In this document: piece after piece, positions 33,554 to 44,628 of the stretch
How positions within the stretch are numbered: the first letter of the stretch is position 1
Layout of the letters: each line of letters starts with the position of its first letter
Source of the DNA: Silene latifolia
Lineage: Eukaryota; Streptophyta; Magnoliopsida; Caryophyllales; Caryophyllaceae
Direction: 5' to 3'
DNA: 64,000 nucleotides
NCBI RefSeq assembly: GCF_048544455.1
Contig: NC_133536.1
Span: forward strand, 35,978,652 to 36,042,651
The notes under the pieces: model-generated
The model's input: only the letters and a program-made list of their open reading frames with translations
Told to the model about the DNA's origin: nothing
Database searches by the model: none
Position numbers and translations under genes: made by a program

Positions 33554-34713
33554 GCTGATGCCCTAGCCAGCCTGGGATCAAACTTCAGCCCTGCTATGTT
33601 TGATAAAATACCCATCATTCACCTGTTGGAACCAACCATAGAAAGGCCTGATCAAATTTGTCCCATTCAGAAGGACACAACCTCTTGGACCAAACCCTAC
33701 TATGATTGGTTCTTACAGGGAATACTCCCTAAAGATAAAAACAAAGCATGGGCCCTGAAAATCAAAGCCTCTACTTATACAATTATTAATAACACGTTAT
33801 TTAAAAAGTCTCAGGCTAGACCTTACCTACGTTGCCTGGAACCAAATGAAGCCAAACAAGTCATAGAAGATATACATGATGGATACTGTGGAAATCATAA
33901 AGGTGGCAGAAGCCTGGCAAGTAAATTTCTCAGGACAGACTATTTTTGGCCAACCCTGAGAGCTGACTGCATAGCATACAGCTCAAAATGTGAGGCCTGC
34001 CAAATCCACTCCCCTTATATCCACCAACCATCAGAGCTACTACATTTCATCTCAGCCCCCTGGCCATTCATGAAATGGGGCATAGACATAGTAGGCAAAC
34101 TAGCTCAAGCGCCTGGACAAAAAGTTTTCATGCTAGCAATGACTGACTACTTTTCTAAGTGGATAGAAGTAGATTCATACAGGCAAGTCAAAGAGAAGGA
34201 TGTCATATCATTCATCAAACGGAATATCATATGCAGATATGGAATACCTTCAGAAATAGTCTGTGACAATGGTACACAATTTGTGGGAAAGAGAACAGCA
34301 AACTTCTGTGCACAATGGAATATCAACCTAGTCACGTCCACACCAGGCTATCCAAAAGCCAACGGTCAGGCAGAATCAAGCAACAAAGTAGTAATCAGTT
34401 GCCTGAAGAAAAAGATAAAAAGGAGAAAAGGAAGATGGGCAGAAGAACTCCTCTTAGTCCTGTGGGCTGACAGGACTACACCCAAAACAGCCACATGCCA
34501 GACACCATATTCCCCGGTCTATGGTCGTGAAGCGATAATTCAGCAGAGAAATTCATGTGCCAACCACCAGAAGCAGCCTGAATACCATAGAGGAGAACAG
34601 ACCCCTATTGCAAGATAACCTGCTCTTAACTGAAGAACTAAGGGATGCAGCAAAAGTCAGGATAGCCTCCTACCAACAGGCAGTAGCCAAAAGTTACAAT
34701 AAGAATGTCAACA
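33554..34713 (+). pseudogene. Integrase of element C, interrupted by a CACTA insertion
   Basis: Same frame as RT. It shows a zinc-binding HHCC domain (HDGYCGNH, CEAC) and DDE core residues in WGIDIVGK, VCDNGTQF and GQAESSNK. A frameshift near 34540 moves the tail (RSSLNTIEENRPLLQDNLL) to another frame. At 34714 the CACTA transposon splits it, and the last part resumes at 38582. Confidence 0.9.
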
Positions 34714-34870
34714 CACTACTACAAAAAATAGCAAAGAGATCACTAATAAGAAACCTGTTAATTCTCAAACCGGTCTCTTAACATAAGAAACCGTTGATTT
34801 TGTAAAACTGGTCTCTTAAAATAAGCTAACAAACCGGGTTGTATATAAACCGGTTTCTTAACTTTTTGGG
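34714..34870. repeat. Left subterminal repeats of the CACTA element
   Basis: Short motifs such as AAACCGGTTTCTTA, AACCGGTCTCTTA and degenerate forms, spaced roughly 20-50 bp. CACTA transposases bind subterminal repeats of this type. Confidence 0.8.
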
Positions 34871-35227
34871 AATTTTCCATTATCTTTTTTATTCTTTTTT
34901 TAATTCATTTTACGTAGGAATTTTCCATTTACCACTATCAGTTAACACCCCCACTTCTCGCCTCACCGCACATCGCCACCACCAAACGCACTCTTAAGAA
35001 GATCGGCAACAGTTCTTTCTAGCCAAATCTATCGCATGTTCCTCAAAATTATCGTTTGCATATATTTGTTCCTCGATTTAGGTATTCATTTCTCTTCAAT
35101 TTCTTTTTAATTTTTTAGGGTTTTAATTTCGATTGAATTTTTAGGAGCAAATGATAGTTTAGGTATTGATTTGTTCACTTAATTATTCGTTTATTGCTCT
35201 TTCTGTATTAATTTATCAATTTATCAG

Positions 35228-35261
35228 TATTGAGTATTGAGTATTGAGTATTGAGTATTGA
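35228..35261 (+). repeat. Short TATTGAG tandem repeat
   Basis: Nearly five copies of a 7-bp unit directly before the captured exon. Confidence 0.85.
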
Positions 35262-35642
35262 GGAGGAAGATTGCCCATTCCCTGACAGAGTTCATGGCTT
35301 CCCACGACATGCCGATGGAACAACAATATCCATAAACTTATTAGATACTGAAGGCCTTGAGGTTCTTAATAATAACCAGTGGTACAAGGTTCCTGTTATT
35401 CCTGGTGCTCTATTTGTCATCATTGGTCATCTGGGCGAGGTCATCTTCTTTTATTTGTTTGTTGCATACAACTTTCTAACAGCAGAAGGCCTTGAGGTTC
35501 AAAATGGATGACATGCTTGTTCAGGTAATGTCTAATGGCGTGTTCAAGAGTGTAGTGCATCGGGTAATCACAAATTCGGAAAAGGAGAGGACATTAGTGG
35601 TGGCGTTCTGCCATCCGGAAAAGCTTGAGAAATTGGACCTGT
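35262..35642 (+). pseudogene. Captured fragment of a 2-oxoglutarate/Fe(II)-dependent dioxygenase gene
   Basis: The first block (35262-35440) reads DCPFPDRVHGFPRHADGTT, then LEVLNNNQWYKVPVIPGAL and FVIIGHLGE. This is the HxD part of the double-stranded beta-helix, H and D of HAD being iron ligands. After an apparent intron, the second block (about 35520-35640) reads MSNGVFKSVVHRVITNSEKE, which supplies the third iron-binding histidine, then FCHPEKLEKLDL before a GTAAGT donor. The order and motifs fit the SRG1/codeine O-demethylase-like family of plant 2-ODDs. Only the C-terminal catalytic half is present, with no start and no N-terminal domain. It is a captured host fragment inside the CACTA element; its substrate cannot be inferred. 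Confidence 0.8.
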
Positions 35643-37425
35643 AAGTGAATTTTTTAGAGCTTCGTTCACTTAATTGTTTGTTTATTGCTCTCTCCGTTGG
35701 GTGAAAGAGCACGGGATAAAGGGGAGTCTCGTTACTGTGGAGTAGAGACTGACTAAAGCAATGACATGCCTCACCTTCTTTCATTCCACATTGATGTTGG
35801 TTTCGACTTCGTCCTTTCTCCTTTGGTCACTCTCTTTTTCTTCTATTCTTGTTTCTATTTCAATTTTACCCAATATACGGAGCTTGTTCAGTTATTATTA
35901 CGCCTTTCCAATTGGCTAGCTTCCTTATGACTACAGTTTTTAGCATTTGTTAAATTATAGTTAGGCGAAGTTGCTACACTTTCCACAAGTCAAGTTAAAT
36001 AATAATCTCCTTAATTCTGATTTTAAGCAAGAAAGCCCTAAATAGGACAGTCCGAATTGAGACAGTTCAAATATTGTTCAAGAACAAGACTATCTTACTA
36101 TAAGAGGGTGCAAAACTATGATTCACTTTGCCATACTCGGTTTTTAACATTTGTTAAATTATGTACTATCTTACGATTCTGGTTTTTAGCATTTGTGTGG
36201 AGTAGTTCTCAAAGCAGGACATAGGTCATCTAAAAACCGTCCTTTTATACTGTTTAAACTTCGTTGAGCTTGGTTATATTCAATCGCCGTACTCGGAGTC
36301 CTTTTGGTGAAACCATCTTTGCAAAGTGCTTGCTCTTATGCGTCTCTTGTGTTGTTGAATACTATCATTTTGGTGAAGCCATTTGGAAAGCCGTAATAGC
36401 AAATGAACAAGCTCCGTATATTGTTTATATTTCTATTTTAATTTCCGAAATTCATTTTGGTTTCCTGCCATTGTATCTACATATATATTGGGTAATGATG
36501 TTGTATCCTACATAGTACATACATGCCATTGGAGCTCCGTATATTGGGGCAACAACCACTTATCTATATTTAGCGGGGTAATGATGTTGTATCCTATATA
36601 CGGGGACACACTTTATAGGAATCTAGCTTCTGAGGTTTATCAAGTTAGTGCTTTTATTTTCTCCATTTATCTACTTAGGAGTAGTTTATATACGTCTTCT
36701 TATATTAAGTATTAATGTATGGATATGATGATAACCAAAGACGTGTTGCTGATAGTGAGTCAGTATTGTAGAGGATGAGGAGATTATTAAAACAGCAAGA
36801 TGCGGAATGCAACGGAGTTCAGATTCGGCTACAAGATTGTTGTAATGTTTCTAGTCTCCACTTCCATTTAAGTTTCAATATCTCCTATTGCTTTATCTAA
36901 TCATCCTGAAGCAGCCCTGTGACCGTTTTATTAGCTAGTTTTCAGCATCAGTCACAAATTTTCAGCGCACTACGGTGCAATAAACTGATAAGCTTTTAAT
37001 TATTAGTTGATATGTCTAGTATTGATACAACATTAACAACAATTTTTCGGTCGTGTTGTAAGGGGCTGCAGTAATGAAGTCGTTCCCATATCCTTGACAA
37101 GTGCATCGTATTCTGTACAACTTTCACCATCATGTCTCGCGTGTCCAACATAAAGCCATTCAACACTATTTCAGATCAAAGAAATGAAAATTTCAACCAA
37201 AATAACCATGTCCGACAGTCGGACATGACACATCTTAGACGAGACTGAGTAATATAAATGACAAGCTATACATAGGTAATTAAGTCGGTCATCAGGAAAT
37301 TAATAAATATAACTGCTATAATAATAAAAAAAACCTGTGGTGACAGTGTTCCGAAATTAAGCCACAACTAAAAAGACTACTCTCCTTTCATTCCACATTA
37401 TCTTTTTCTTGAATTTTCATTTCAG
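35643..37425. other. Interior of the CACTA element without recognised genes
   Basis: AT-rich sequence with no coding match I can name. Some phrases recur (a GTAATGATGTTGTATCCTA block at 36493 and 36579), a local duplication. Confidence 0.5.
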
Positions 37426-37535
37426 GTTGATCCTACATACAGGCTAAGCCTAGAAAGTTTCGATGGTACTCCAAATGAGGCACTTACTGGATCCGACTTG
37501 GTATTGACTACTCCTCAGTGGAGCAATGTGCTTGG
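37426..37535 (+). pseudogene. Exon-like island of unknown origin in the CACTA element
   Basis: TTTCATTTCAG precedes an open block encoding VDPTYRLSLESFDGTP and so on to LTTPQWSNVLG, followed by a GTATGC donor. A second small block after TTTGTGCAG (38007-38090) encodes SDVFEFGYRLDDFDDKV and a stop. They look like captured exons of a gene I do not recognise. Confidence 0.4.
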
Positions 37536-38289
37536 TATGCACCTTTTCTCACCCATTTGCTTAATTTTATCATTATTCATATTCGTGTTGTATATAAAAC
37601 CGGTTTCTTTTGTTTGATTAAGTACACATAGGGAGTTTTATCAACCTCAAAACAATTGCTTTCTTTTCCTTTGAGCCAGTTCCTTGATAATAGGTACTCA
37701 TTTTTCATCTATTATAGCTTTATTATTGTTGTGTTTGAAATATCAGACATAAATGGTTAGACTTGCTAATTAGGGTCGATCAATTTAACTGATTTTGATT
37801 CAAATAAGTTTACAAGTAATCATTTACTTTACTCATTGTGTTGCTATTAGTCAAAGAACGGTGTTCTGCCTTGGTTGCGTGATTATATTGTCTATAGTGT
37901 AGGGGATTTAAAAACATCGACCACACAGACTATGAATCAGGAGTACGTACTATGTGCAGTACTGTTTTTTTTTTCTTTTCTGCCTGTTTTTTATCCCTTT
38001 GTGCAGGAGCAAGGCTAGAGTGATGTCTTCGAGTTTGGGTACAGATTAGATGATTTTGACGACAAAGTTAACTTGAAGAGTTAGTATTTTGCTAGATTTG
38101 TTCCGTGTATAATTGGAGATTAGTTTATACGAATCCAATATAATTGTAAGATTGGTTGCTTTTGGATGTTGATGGTGATTATATAATTTAATAATTGTAA
38201 TATTTTAATGATTATAATTTTTGATTAATAATATATAGGTCTCGAATTGTTTGAATTCTTTTTTTTTTGTTTTTAAATAAAATATAAGA

Positions 38290-38581
38290 GACCGGTTTAA
38301 GGTCAAAACTGGTTTCAAAGATAATATCAAAGAGACCGGTTTTAATCCAAAACTGGTTTCAAAGGTAATATCAAAGAAACCGGTTTTGGCCAATAACTGG
38401 TGTCTTAACTACTAGTAAAAGAAACCAGTTTTTGGTGTCAACCGGTTTCTTTGATATAACCAAAGAAGCCGGTTCAAATAACCGGTCTCTTAGGCTAAGA
38501 CACCTATGAGCTAGAGATCGGTTATAAACCGGTTTCTTATGGCATTTTTAACTGGTTTCTTTGATGTTTTTTGTAGTAGTG
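38290..38581. repeat. Right subterminal repeats of the CACTA element
   Basis: At least ten AACCGGTTT, AACTGGTTTC or GAGACCGGTT-type motifs in about 290 bp, in both orientations, ending at the terminal inverted repeat. Confidence 0.85.
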
Positions 38582-38793
38582 ACATCAGAATATTCAAGGA
38601 AGGAGACCTGGTCCTAAGAAAAGTCTTCCCCAACACCAGAGAGAAAAACGCAGGCAAACTAGCTCCCACATGGGAAGGACCATATCTAATTGATTCAATA
38701 GTAGGACAAGGAGCTTACAGGCTACAAACTTTGGAAGGAGAGATGATCCCCAGATCCTGGAACATTTCCCACTTAAAGTTATTTCATGTTTAA
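38582..38793 (+). pseudogene. C-terminal tail of element C integrase
   Basis: Resumes pol after the CACTA insertion: FKEGDLVLRKVFPNTREKN, LAPTWEGPYLIDSIV and WNISHLKLFHV then stop. This is the usual end of gypsy pol in the Tat lineage; no chromodomain is seen. Confidence 0.9.
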
Positions 38794-39590
38794 TCAAGAA
38801 GCAGGTAAAACTATCCACTCCATATATGTGTCAATAGAATCTTATAGGAAAATATATAAGGAATCTGCCTTCCTGCTATGTGCTAAATTGCCTGAAACAT
38901 GTCTGTTACTTTTAGCTCTGCCTAGGGTGTTTATTCAAATCATTCCTTACCAAATTCTGAAAACTTGTTTCACGCCTTCTTTTTATTTATTATATGCTGC
39001 ACTTAAGGCTTAAATAAATATTCAGGATTGAGGGCCACTCCACCTAACCTGAAAAGCATTCCTGAATTGCTCTACAATTCGGCACCTGCCTGCCTGACCT
39101 AAAAACTAAACTGAGCTCAGTACATAAAAGACAAGTACAATGGTGGAATAGACCAGACTACTTGTCAAAATAAGCCCTCCTGACAGGCTGAGGGCCATAA
39201 GCCCTCCTGACTGGCAACCACCCTCATTTTAGAAACAAGCCCTCCTGACAGGCAAACAGAGCCACCATTTCCCAAAATACAGGAATGAGGGCCATAAGCC
39301 CTCCTGACAGGCATTATTCTAACAGAAAAATGTCAAGTGAATTATTTACAGGTACAAATCAAGCCACTCAAGCAAAGCAAGAGAATCAAGGGGGAAAACG
39401 ATATATTTATGCCTTAACAAAATGCTTACCCAGGAATATATCCTTACCAGGGCAAGAGAAACAACTGTTTATCCAGGAACACTCAAAAACCAACAAAAAA
39501 CAAATTTAAAAACCAACTATTTGTCTAGGGAACATCCCCCCCTGGATAGGCCAAAAATACACAAAACAAAACCCCACAAAACAACAAAAA
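38794..39590. repeat. Spacer between pol and the antisense gene of element C, with dispersed 17-bp repeats
   Basis: AAGCCCTCCTGACAGGC occurs at 39172, 39199 (one change), 39237 and 39296, in part preceded by GAGGGCCAT. No gene is seen. Confidence 0.7.
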
Positions 39591-41792
39591 TTAGCCTGCT
39601 TTGGAAGCTGTAGCAAAACCAATTCCCTCATCAGCAGCCTCTTCTTCTTCATCTTCACCTCCTTCCCCTTCAGCATCACCACTTTTTTCCTTGGATGGTG
39701 GAGAATCCACTTCCTCATCAGTATGAAGTTTGCAGAGCTCAGGGTAAGTAGTGTTGAGGTTAGCCAGCTCCTGGTCAGGATTCCAAAAAGGCCTGACTTC
39801 AACAGGCTCTTTCATGGCATCCACACGACCCCTGCCGAAGAAATAAAGTGCAACATCCTTATACCTGGCCTGAACCAGATCCTTCTTCACAGCCAATTCT
39901 TCATTCACCTTCAACTGCTCCTGCATGGCCTGTTTTTCAGCCTTTAACTCTTCCCCGACAGATCAAACTTGGCCTCGAAGAGCTTTCGAGCATCCCGAGC
40001 GATTTCACTTAGAAGACTCCACCACCAACCGAGCCTTCCCTGCCTCATTATCCTCCTTTAAAGAATGATTCTCAGCCTTAGACACCTCCAACTCAGCCTT
40101 AAACTTTGCAGTATCTTTTTTCAAAATCTGTACCTCCCAATCCAGGGTATTTTTCAGGATGTGGACTGAATCCAATTAACAGGCGCTCCTCAGCATATCA
40201 GTTACATTCTAACAAAGAAAACACACCCATCTAAGCCACAAAACAAAAACAAATAAACACACAAAAACACCCACACAAAGTTAGACAAAATATATACCTC
40301 TTGAAGCATGGTGATCAGATTGGCAGCATAGTCCCTAGTACGATACATAGTAGCCAAAGCACGGGCAGAAGAATCCTCTGCCTGATACTGATGTTAAGGG
40401 TCGTCAACCATAAAAGCCTGGGCCTGGATTTGTTCTTTAGCAAATTGAACCTCATCCAGCCGAGCCCTAACCCCCCTGACCTCATGAACCCCTCCTAAAG
40501 ATTCATCTACTCTTTTCCTCTTCTCAGGACGATCACTTTCATCAACAACCTTCTCAGGCGACACCAACTGAACCTCCTGCACAGGCTCCTGAATCTGAAC
40601 AACACTATCACCCCCTGTGGCCTCACTACTCTTAGACTTCTCCCCTGTGATCTAGGAAACCCCTTCCTTCACCAAGGACAAACCAAAGCTAACAATCCTG
40701 GCAGAAGCCCTGGTGGCTGCACGACGAGGCCCTAAATCAGCAATATAAACACATGTCCAACACAGGAAACAGTAAGACAAAAGAAAGCAAAAACTTACTC
40801 CCTGACGAAGAAGCTCCTGAAGCCTTAGCACTCTTTACTGGCTTATACGTACTCAATTTCGCCTTCTTAAAACGAGGCATAGAGGCTTGCCCCAAACAGG
40901 CAGGCCACACCCTCTCCTCTTCAGGCAACGCCATGAATGCTATTATTCGGTCAGCCGACCCCTTAGCATCAGGATTGTTCACCCAGTCGTTTACTACAAG
41001 AAACAAAGGCAAAGTAAGTAAATTTCCCAAAATATATCACTGCCAAACCAAAATACAATAGAAAAGAAAGTTACCTCCTTCAACAGCTGGATAGTTGAGA
41101 TAGTCCAGGTCAGGGGCAATTGAATCAGCCTTGAGAAACATATAGGTCTGAGCCCATCCCTTGTCATCCCCTGAATCAAAGTTAGTAATCAGGTGAGCCA
41201 TCTTCGACCTGACTCGAAGGTTGAACCGTCCAGTAGAATGACTCTTCAGGTGATAGACATTCTTGAAGTCATCCAGGGTAATAACCAACTTATACTTAGA
41301 ACACAAGTGCTCAACTGAATGAACGATCTTCCAGACCATTGGCATAAGTTGAAATGGGGGAACCCTGATAGCCCTGATCACCTCACTCATGAAAGGAGAA
41401 AGTGGAAGCTGACCTCCACCCCTGAATACCCATTCAAAAATACAGAACTAGCCTGGACTACCCCAATTAGCCCTGACTGGACCACTCTCAGGGATCCAAA
41501 CTTCAGCCCCACTGAGAATGAGGCCCATACCCTTTATATAATGCTCAAAGGTCGGTTTTAGCTGATTGGCTTCATGGAAAGAGGTTGTCAATGCCTTAAC
41601 AGGAGTATATTAAACCCCTTTATATGACATAGATAGAATCTCTGGGGCAGCAACAATTTCCACCACGTCATCCTCAGGAGTAACATCTGGAACTTTTTCA
41701 GCCTCAGCAGGAACCATTTCTACCTCAACAGGAACTTTCTCAGCCTCAGCAGAAGCTTTGGAAGCTGCCGTCTTTCTCCTACCACCAGCCAT
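39591..41792 (-). pseudogene. Antisense intron-containing gene of element C (Transposase_28-like)
   Basis: The minus-strand ATG at 41790-41792 starts MAGGRRKTAASKA and an Ala/Glu/Pro-rich acidic leader. The folded part follows: GAEVWIPESGPVRANWGSPG, GGGQLPLSPFMSEVIRAIRV, STGRFNLRVRSKMAHLITNF, DSGDDKGWAQTYMFLKAD. This pattern resembles PF04195 (putative gypsy-type transposon), from memory. Model exons: 41792-41075, 40993-40799, 40731-40300, and a last exon from about 40210 to 39591, with GT-AG introns between. The last exon encodes a long coiled coil and an acidic tail ending ATASKAG. Stops occur near 41610, 41450, 40650 and 40395, with a frameshift near 39960. It is convergent with pol of C. 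Function unknown. Confidence 0.7.
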
Positions 41793-42134
41793 ATCTTATT
41801 TTTTCCTGGAAAATGATTTTTTGCAAAGAGGGAATTTTTAGAAAGAGAAAGAAGAAATTTAGAGATTGGAATGTGAAGACAAAACACGGCAAGGCAAGGT
41901 ATTTATAGCCGCAAATCTAAAACGACTAGGAAAGCAAGTGGATGAGATTAATCATGACTCTCCTAGGGTTTTGTGAACCTACCCTATTTATGATAAATAG
42001 CCGTTATAAGAAGCTGAATCAAACACAAACTCTGATCCGATAAAAGATTCCTGCACAATTCTTTGCCTGGCCCAAATTTTTATCTCCTTATTCCTGGCCA
42101 GACCCAATAATGGAATAAGCAGATAAGGGGCAAT

Positions 42135-42817
42135 TGTTGGGCCCAGAATTATCCTGCCTGACCTGACATAGGCCAGGTAGTAACCAAAACCAAATTCCAA
42201 GCAAAAGACACCTGAAACCAGGCATTTATCAATTATGGATAGGCACCAAACAGGAGCTGATGTAAGGCAGGCAATAGCTAACCAAAGAAACTGAAAGGAG
42301 AACACGTCAGGTATAAAACAAACATTGAACGAGCATAGCAGACAACAACCAAGCAGTTTATATATGCTCCCTACAAACAAGGAAGACCAATTCAGAAGGA
42401 AAAAATGTGGAGAATAGTCGAAAGCAACGGCTAGATAAATGGCAACCACCTCCGGGTAAATAGGGCACAAGCCCCATTTACCAGGAAACCCTAAACGGCA
42501 GAAAAGGGACTTGGAAAACGAGTATAAATGCAAGAGAAGACAAAATCAGAGGGACATTTAACACACTCTTACTCTCACTTACATTCTTGTACTCTTAAGA
42601 AATATAATTTAGCCTGTCATGCCTGATATACCAATACTCTGTCAGGCTGTCAAAGATCATAGTAACAATCACTCTTGACTTGGTGCCCGTGGTTTTTTCC
42701 CTTATTCCCAGGGTTTTTCCACGTATAAAATCTTTGTGTCCTCATTTATTATTTGTTCTTTTATTTAACAATACTAGTCAGGCGAGTTGTTTGAGTTAGA
42801 TCACCCTACACATAAAC
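42135..42817 (+). repeat. 3' LTR of element C, first part
   Basis: Starts TGTTGGGCCC after the polypurine tract 42125-42134. It matches 28797-29480 and is interrupted at 42818. The rest lies at 45246-45288 and ends CAAAACA. Confidence 0.92.
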
Positions 42818-43029
42818 TGTAATACCCCGTATTTTATATAATTAATTAAACGGATATTATTATTATATATCAATTATTATACATTTTATAATATTAATTA
42901 AGTCGGGTTAATTGTTGAGTCGATAATTACGTTAAGTTATCGAGCTAAGTTAATTGAGACGGTTTTATATATAATTCGAAAGGTGAGCTAACCCAGTTGA
43001 GCTGGCCCAATAACTGTCCAGCCCATATA

Positions 43030-43061
43030 AACCCTAACCCTAACCCTAACCCTAACCCTAA
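43030..43061 (+). repeat. Telomere-like (CCCTAA)5 run within the solo LTR
   Basis: Five CCCTAA units follow CATATAAA. Plant telomeres are usually CCCTAAA; AAACCCTAA 'telo-boxes' are common near plant transcription starts. This is an LTR promoter feature, not a telomere. Confidence 0.8.
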
Positions 43062-44417
43062 TAGTACCTACCCAGCCGCCTCCCTCTCTACACACTCCCT
43101 CAACCCGCCTCCCTCCTTCATCAACACCAATCATCACGAATCCACATAGAGAGAGAGAGAGTGTGAGCTTGGTTGACGTCAGTGCTGCAAGGAAGAGCTA
43201 GGGGCGGTTGTCGACGTTCATAGGCGGCTACAGTGGCGGTGGTGGTGACGGAAAGGTAAGGACTCAACCTCCCTCCTCTGTTTTCGTTTTGATGTCGGGT
43301 TTTGGGTGTTGTTTCGTGTCCTAGAGAGGTAAGGAGGGTGGTTGGTGTCGGGGTAATGGTAATGGGTGGTTCGCAACGAGTGTAGTGGTGGTGGTCATGG
43401 TGGTTTTGGGTGGTTGAAATGGCGGCAGTAGGTGTTGTCGACAGGGGTGGCAAACGGGTTAACATGTGCGTTTTCAGACGAGTTTAGGTGATTAGATTTG
43501 GGGTGGCGCCACCGTGGACTAGGGGGAGGTCGAAACGGTGGCGCCATGTCGTCTGGGTTCGTGGGCTGGCGGCGAGTAGGCAGGTGGTGGTATGGCAGGG
43601 GTTAAGTGATAGTCGCGGTGGTTGTGGGTTGAGAACGAGAGGGTTTGGTGAGGCACGGTGGTGAACCAGCCAAGTTGGCGACCCTGGTTCGACTCGCCGG
43701 CGGCAGTCGACCAGGGTGGGGTTGGTTGTTGGTGGTCGGGTCAAAGTGGGCAGCATGCCTGGTGGTTGTCGCGGTGGTTCAGGCGGCGCATAAGGAGTTT
43801 GGGCGAGTGAGAGTCACGGGTTGTGGAGTCGGGTTTTCGAGTGGTTTTATGTTTATTTCGGGTTTTCTTAAATCATTTAATTCGCTTAATCGTTTAAATT
43901 CGTTAATCTTTTAATTTATCATATTTAGTTAATTAATTTAATTCCCGAGTTATTCAAAATGTTTAAAGACGGTTTTGAGTCGGGATTGTTAGAGTTATTC
44001 AAATACTTGATTCGTTTCATCGTATAATTCGTTTAATTCTCTAATTATCGTTTTGGTCTAAGTTCCGGGTTACTTAAAATAAAATAATAATTAATTAATT
44101 AAAGACGGGTTTTTGAGTTGGGTTTGTTAAAAGAGGAAAGTTACTATATCGGGAAAGTTTCCATTTTGGGAGATTTCTATATTTAGTAGTTAGTAATTAT
44201 AAATATTATAATTGTTTTAGGTGACGAATTCGTGAAGGATCAATTATCAAATTCATTGCTTTATTTTCGGGATTGCTTAAACTGCTTAATTGGAATTGCT
44301 GGCACTTTGAGGTAGGGAAATACACTTGACCTATTATTGTTGTTGCTGAATTGTGTTGATTTGGTTCGTGGTTGTTGAGTTACGTTATGATTCATATACG
44401 GGAAGGTGATTGACTGA

Positions 44418-44628
44418 ATTGATCGTGTTGAGTTTGTTATCACAACATTCGGTAGCTGGCATGATTTCATTCATTAATATATATACTGTGTTGCATTAAT
44501 TTCTGTTGAGCATTTCATATGCATTGATCGTGTTGAGTTTGTTATCACAACATTCGGTAGCTGGCATGATTTCATTCATTAATATATATACTGTGTTGCA
44601 TTAATTTATGTTGAGCATTGCATGTGCA
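44418..44628 (+). repeat. 105-bp tandem duplication in the solo LTR
   Basis: GATCGTGTTGAGTTTG occurs at 44421 and 44526, with the whole intervening unit repeated almost exactly. Confidence 0.9.

Larger units (their letters stand above)
34714..38581. mobile_element. Non-autonomous CACTA (En/Spm) transposon with target duplication ACA
   Basis: Begins CACTACTACAAAAAA and ends TTTTTTGTAGTAGTG, perfect terminal inverted repeats of about 15 bp. ACA lies on both sides (34711-34713 and 38582-38584). Removing it restores the integrase reading frame of element C. The ends carry a dense set of AACCGGT/TTTCTT subterminal repeats, typical of CACTA elements. In 3868 bp I find no transposase, so it would depend on an autonomous partner. 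It contains a captured dioxygenase gene fragment. Confidence 0.95.

Noticed and set aside
43030..43061. Telomere or interstitial telomere repeat
   Set aside because: Only five CCCTAA units, wholly inside an LTR at its promoter; not a chromosome end.
43121..43914. Several Pro/Thr/Arg-rich reading frames on both strands
   Set aside because: They lie inside the solo LTR, have no domain and reflect its GGT/CCA-rich composition.
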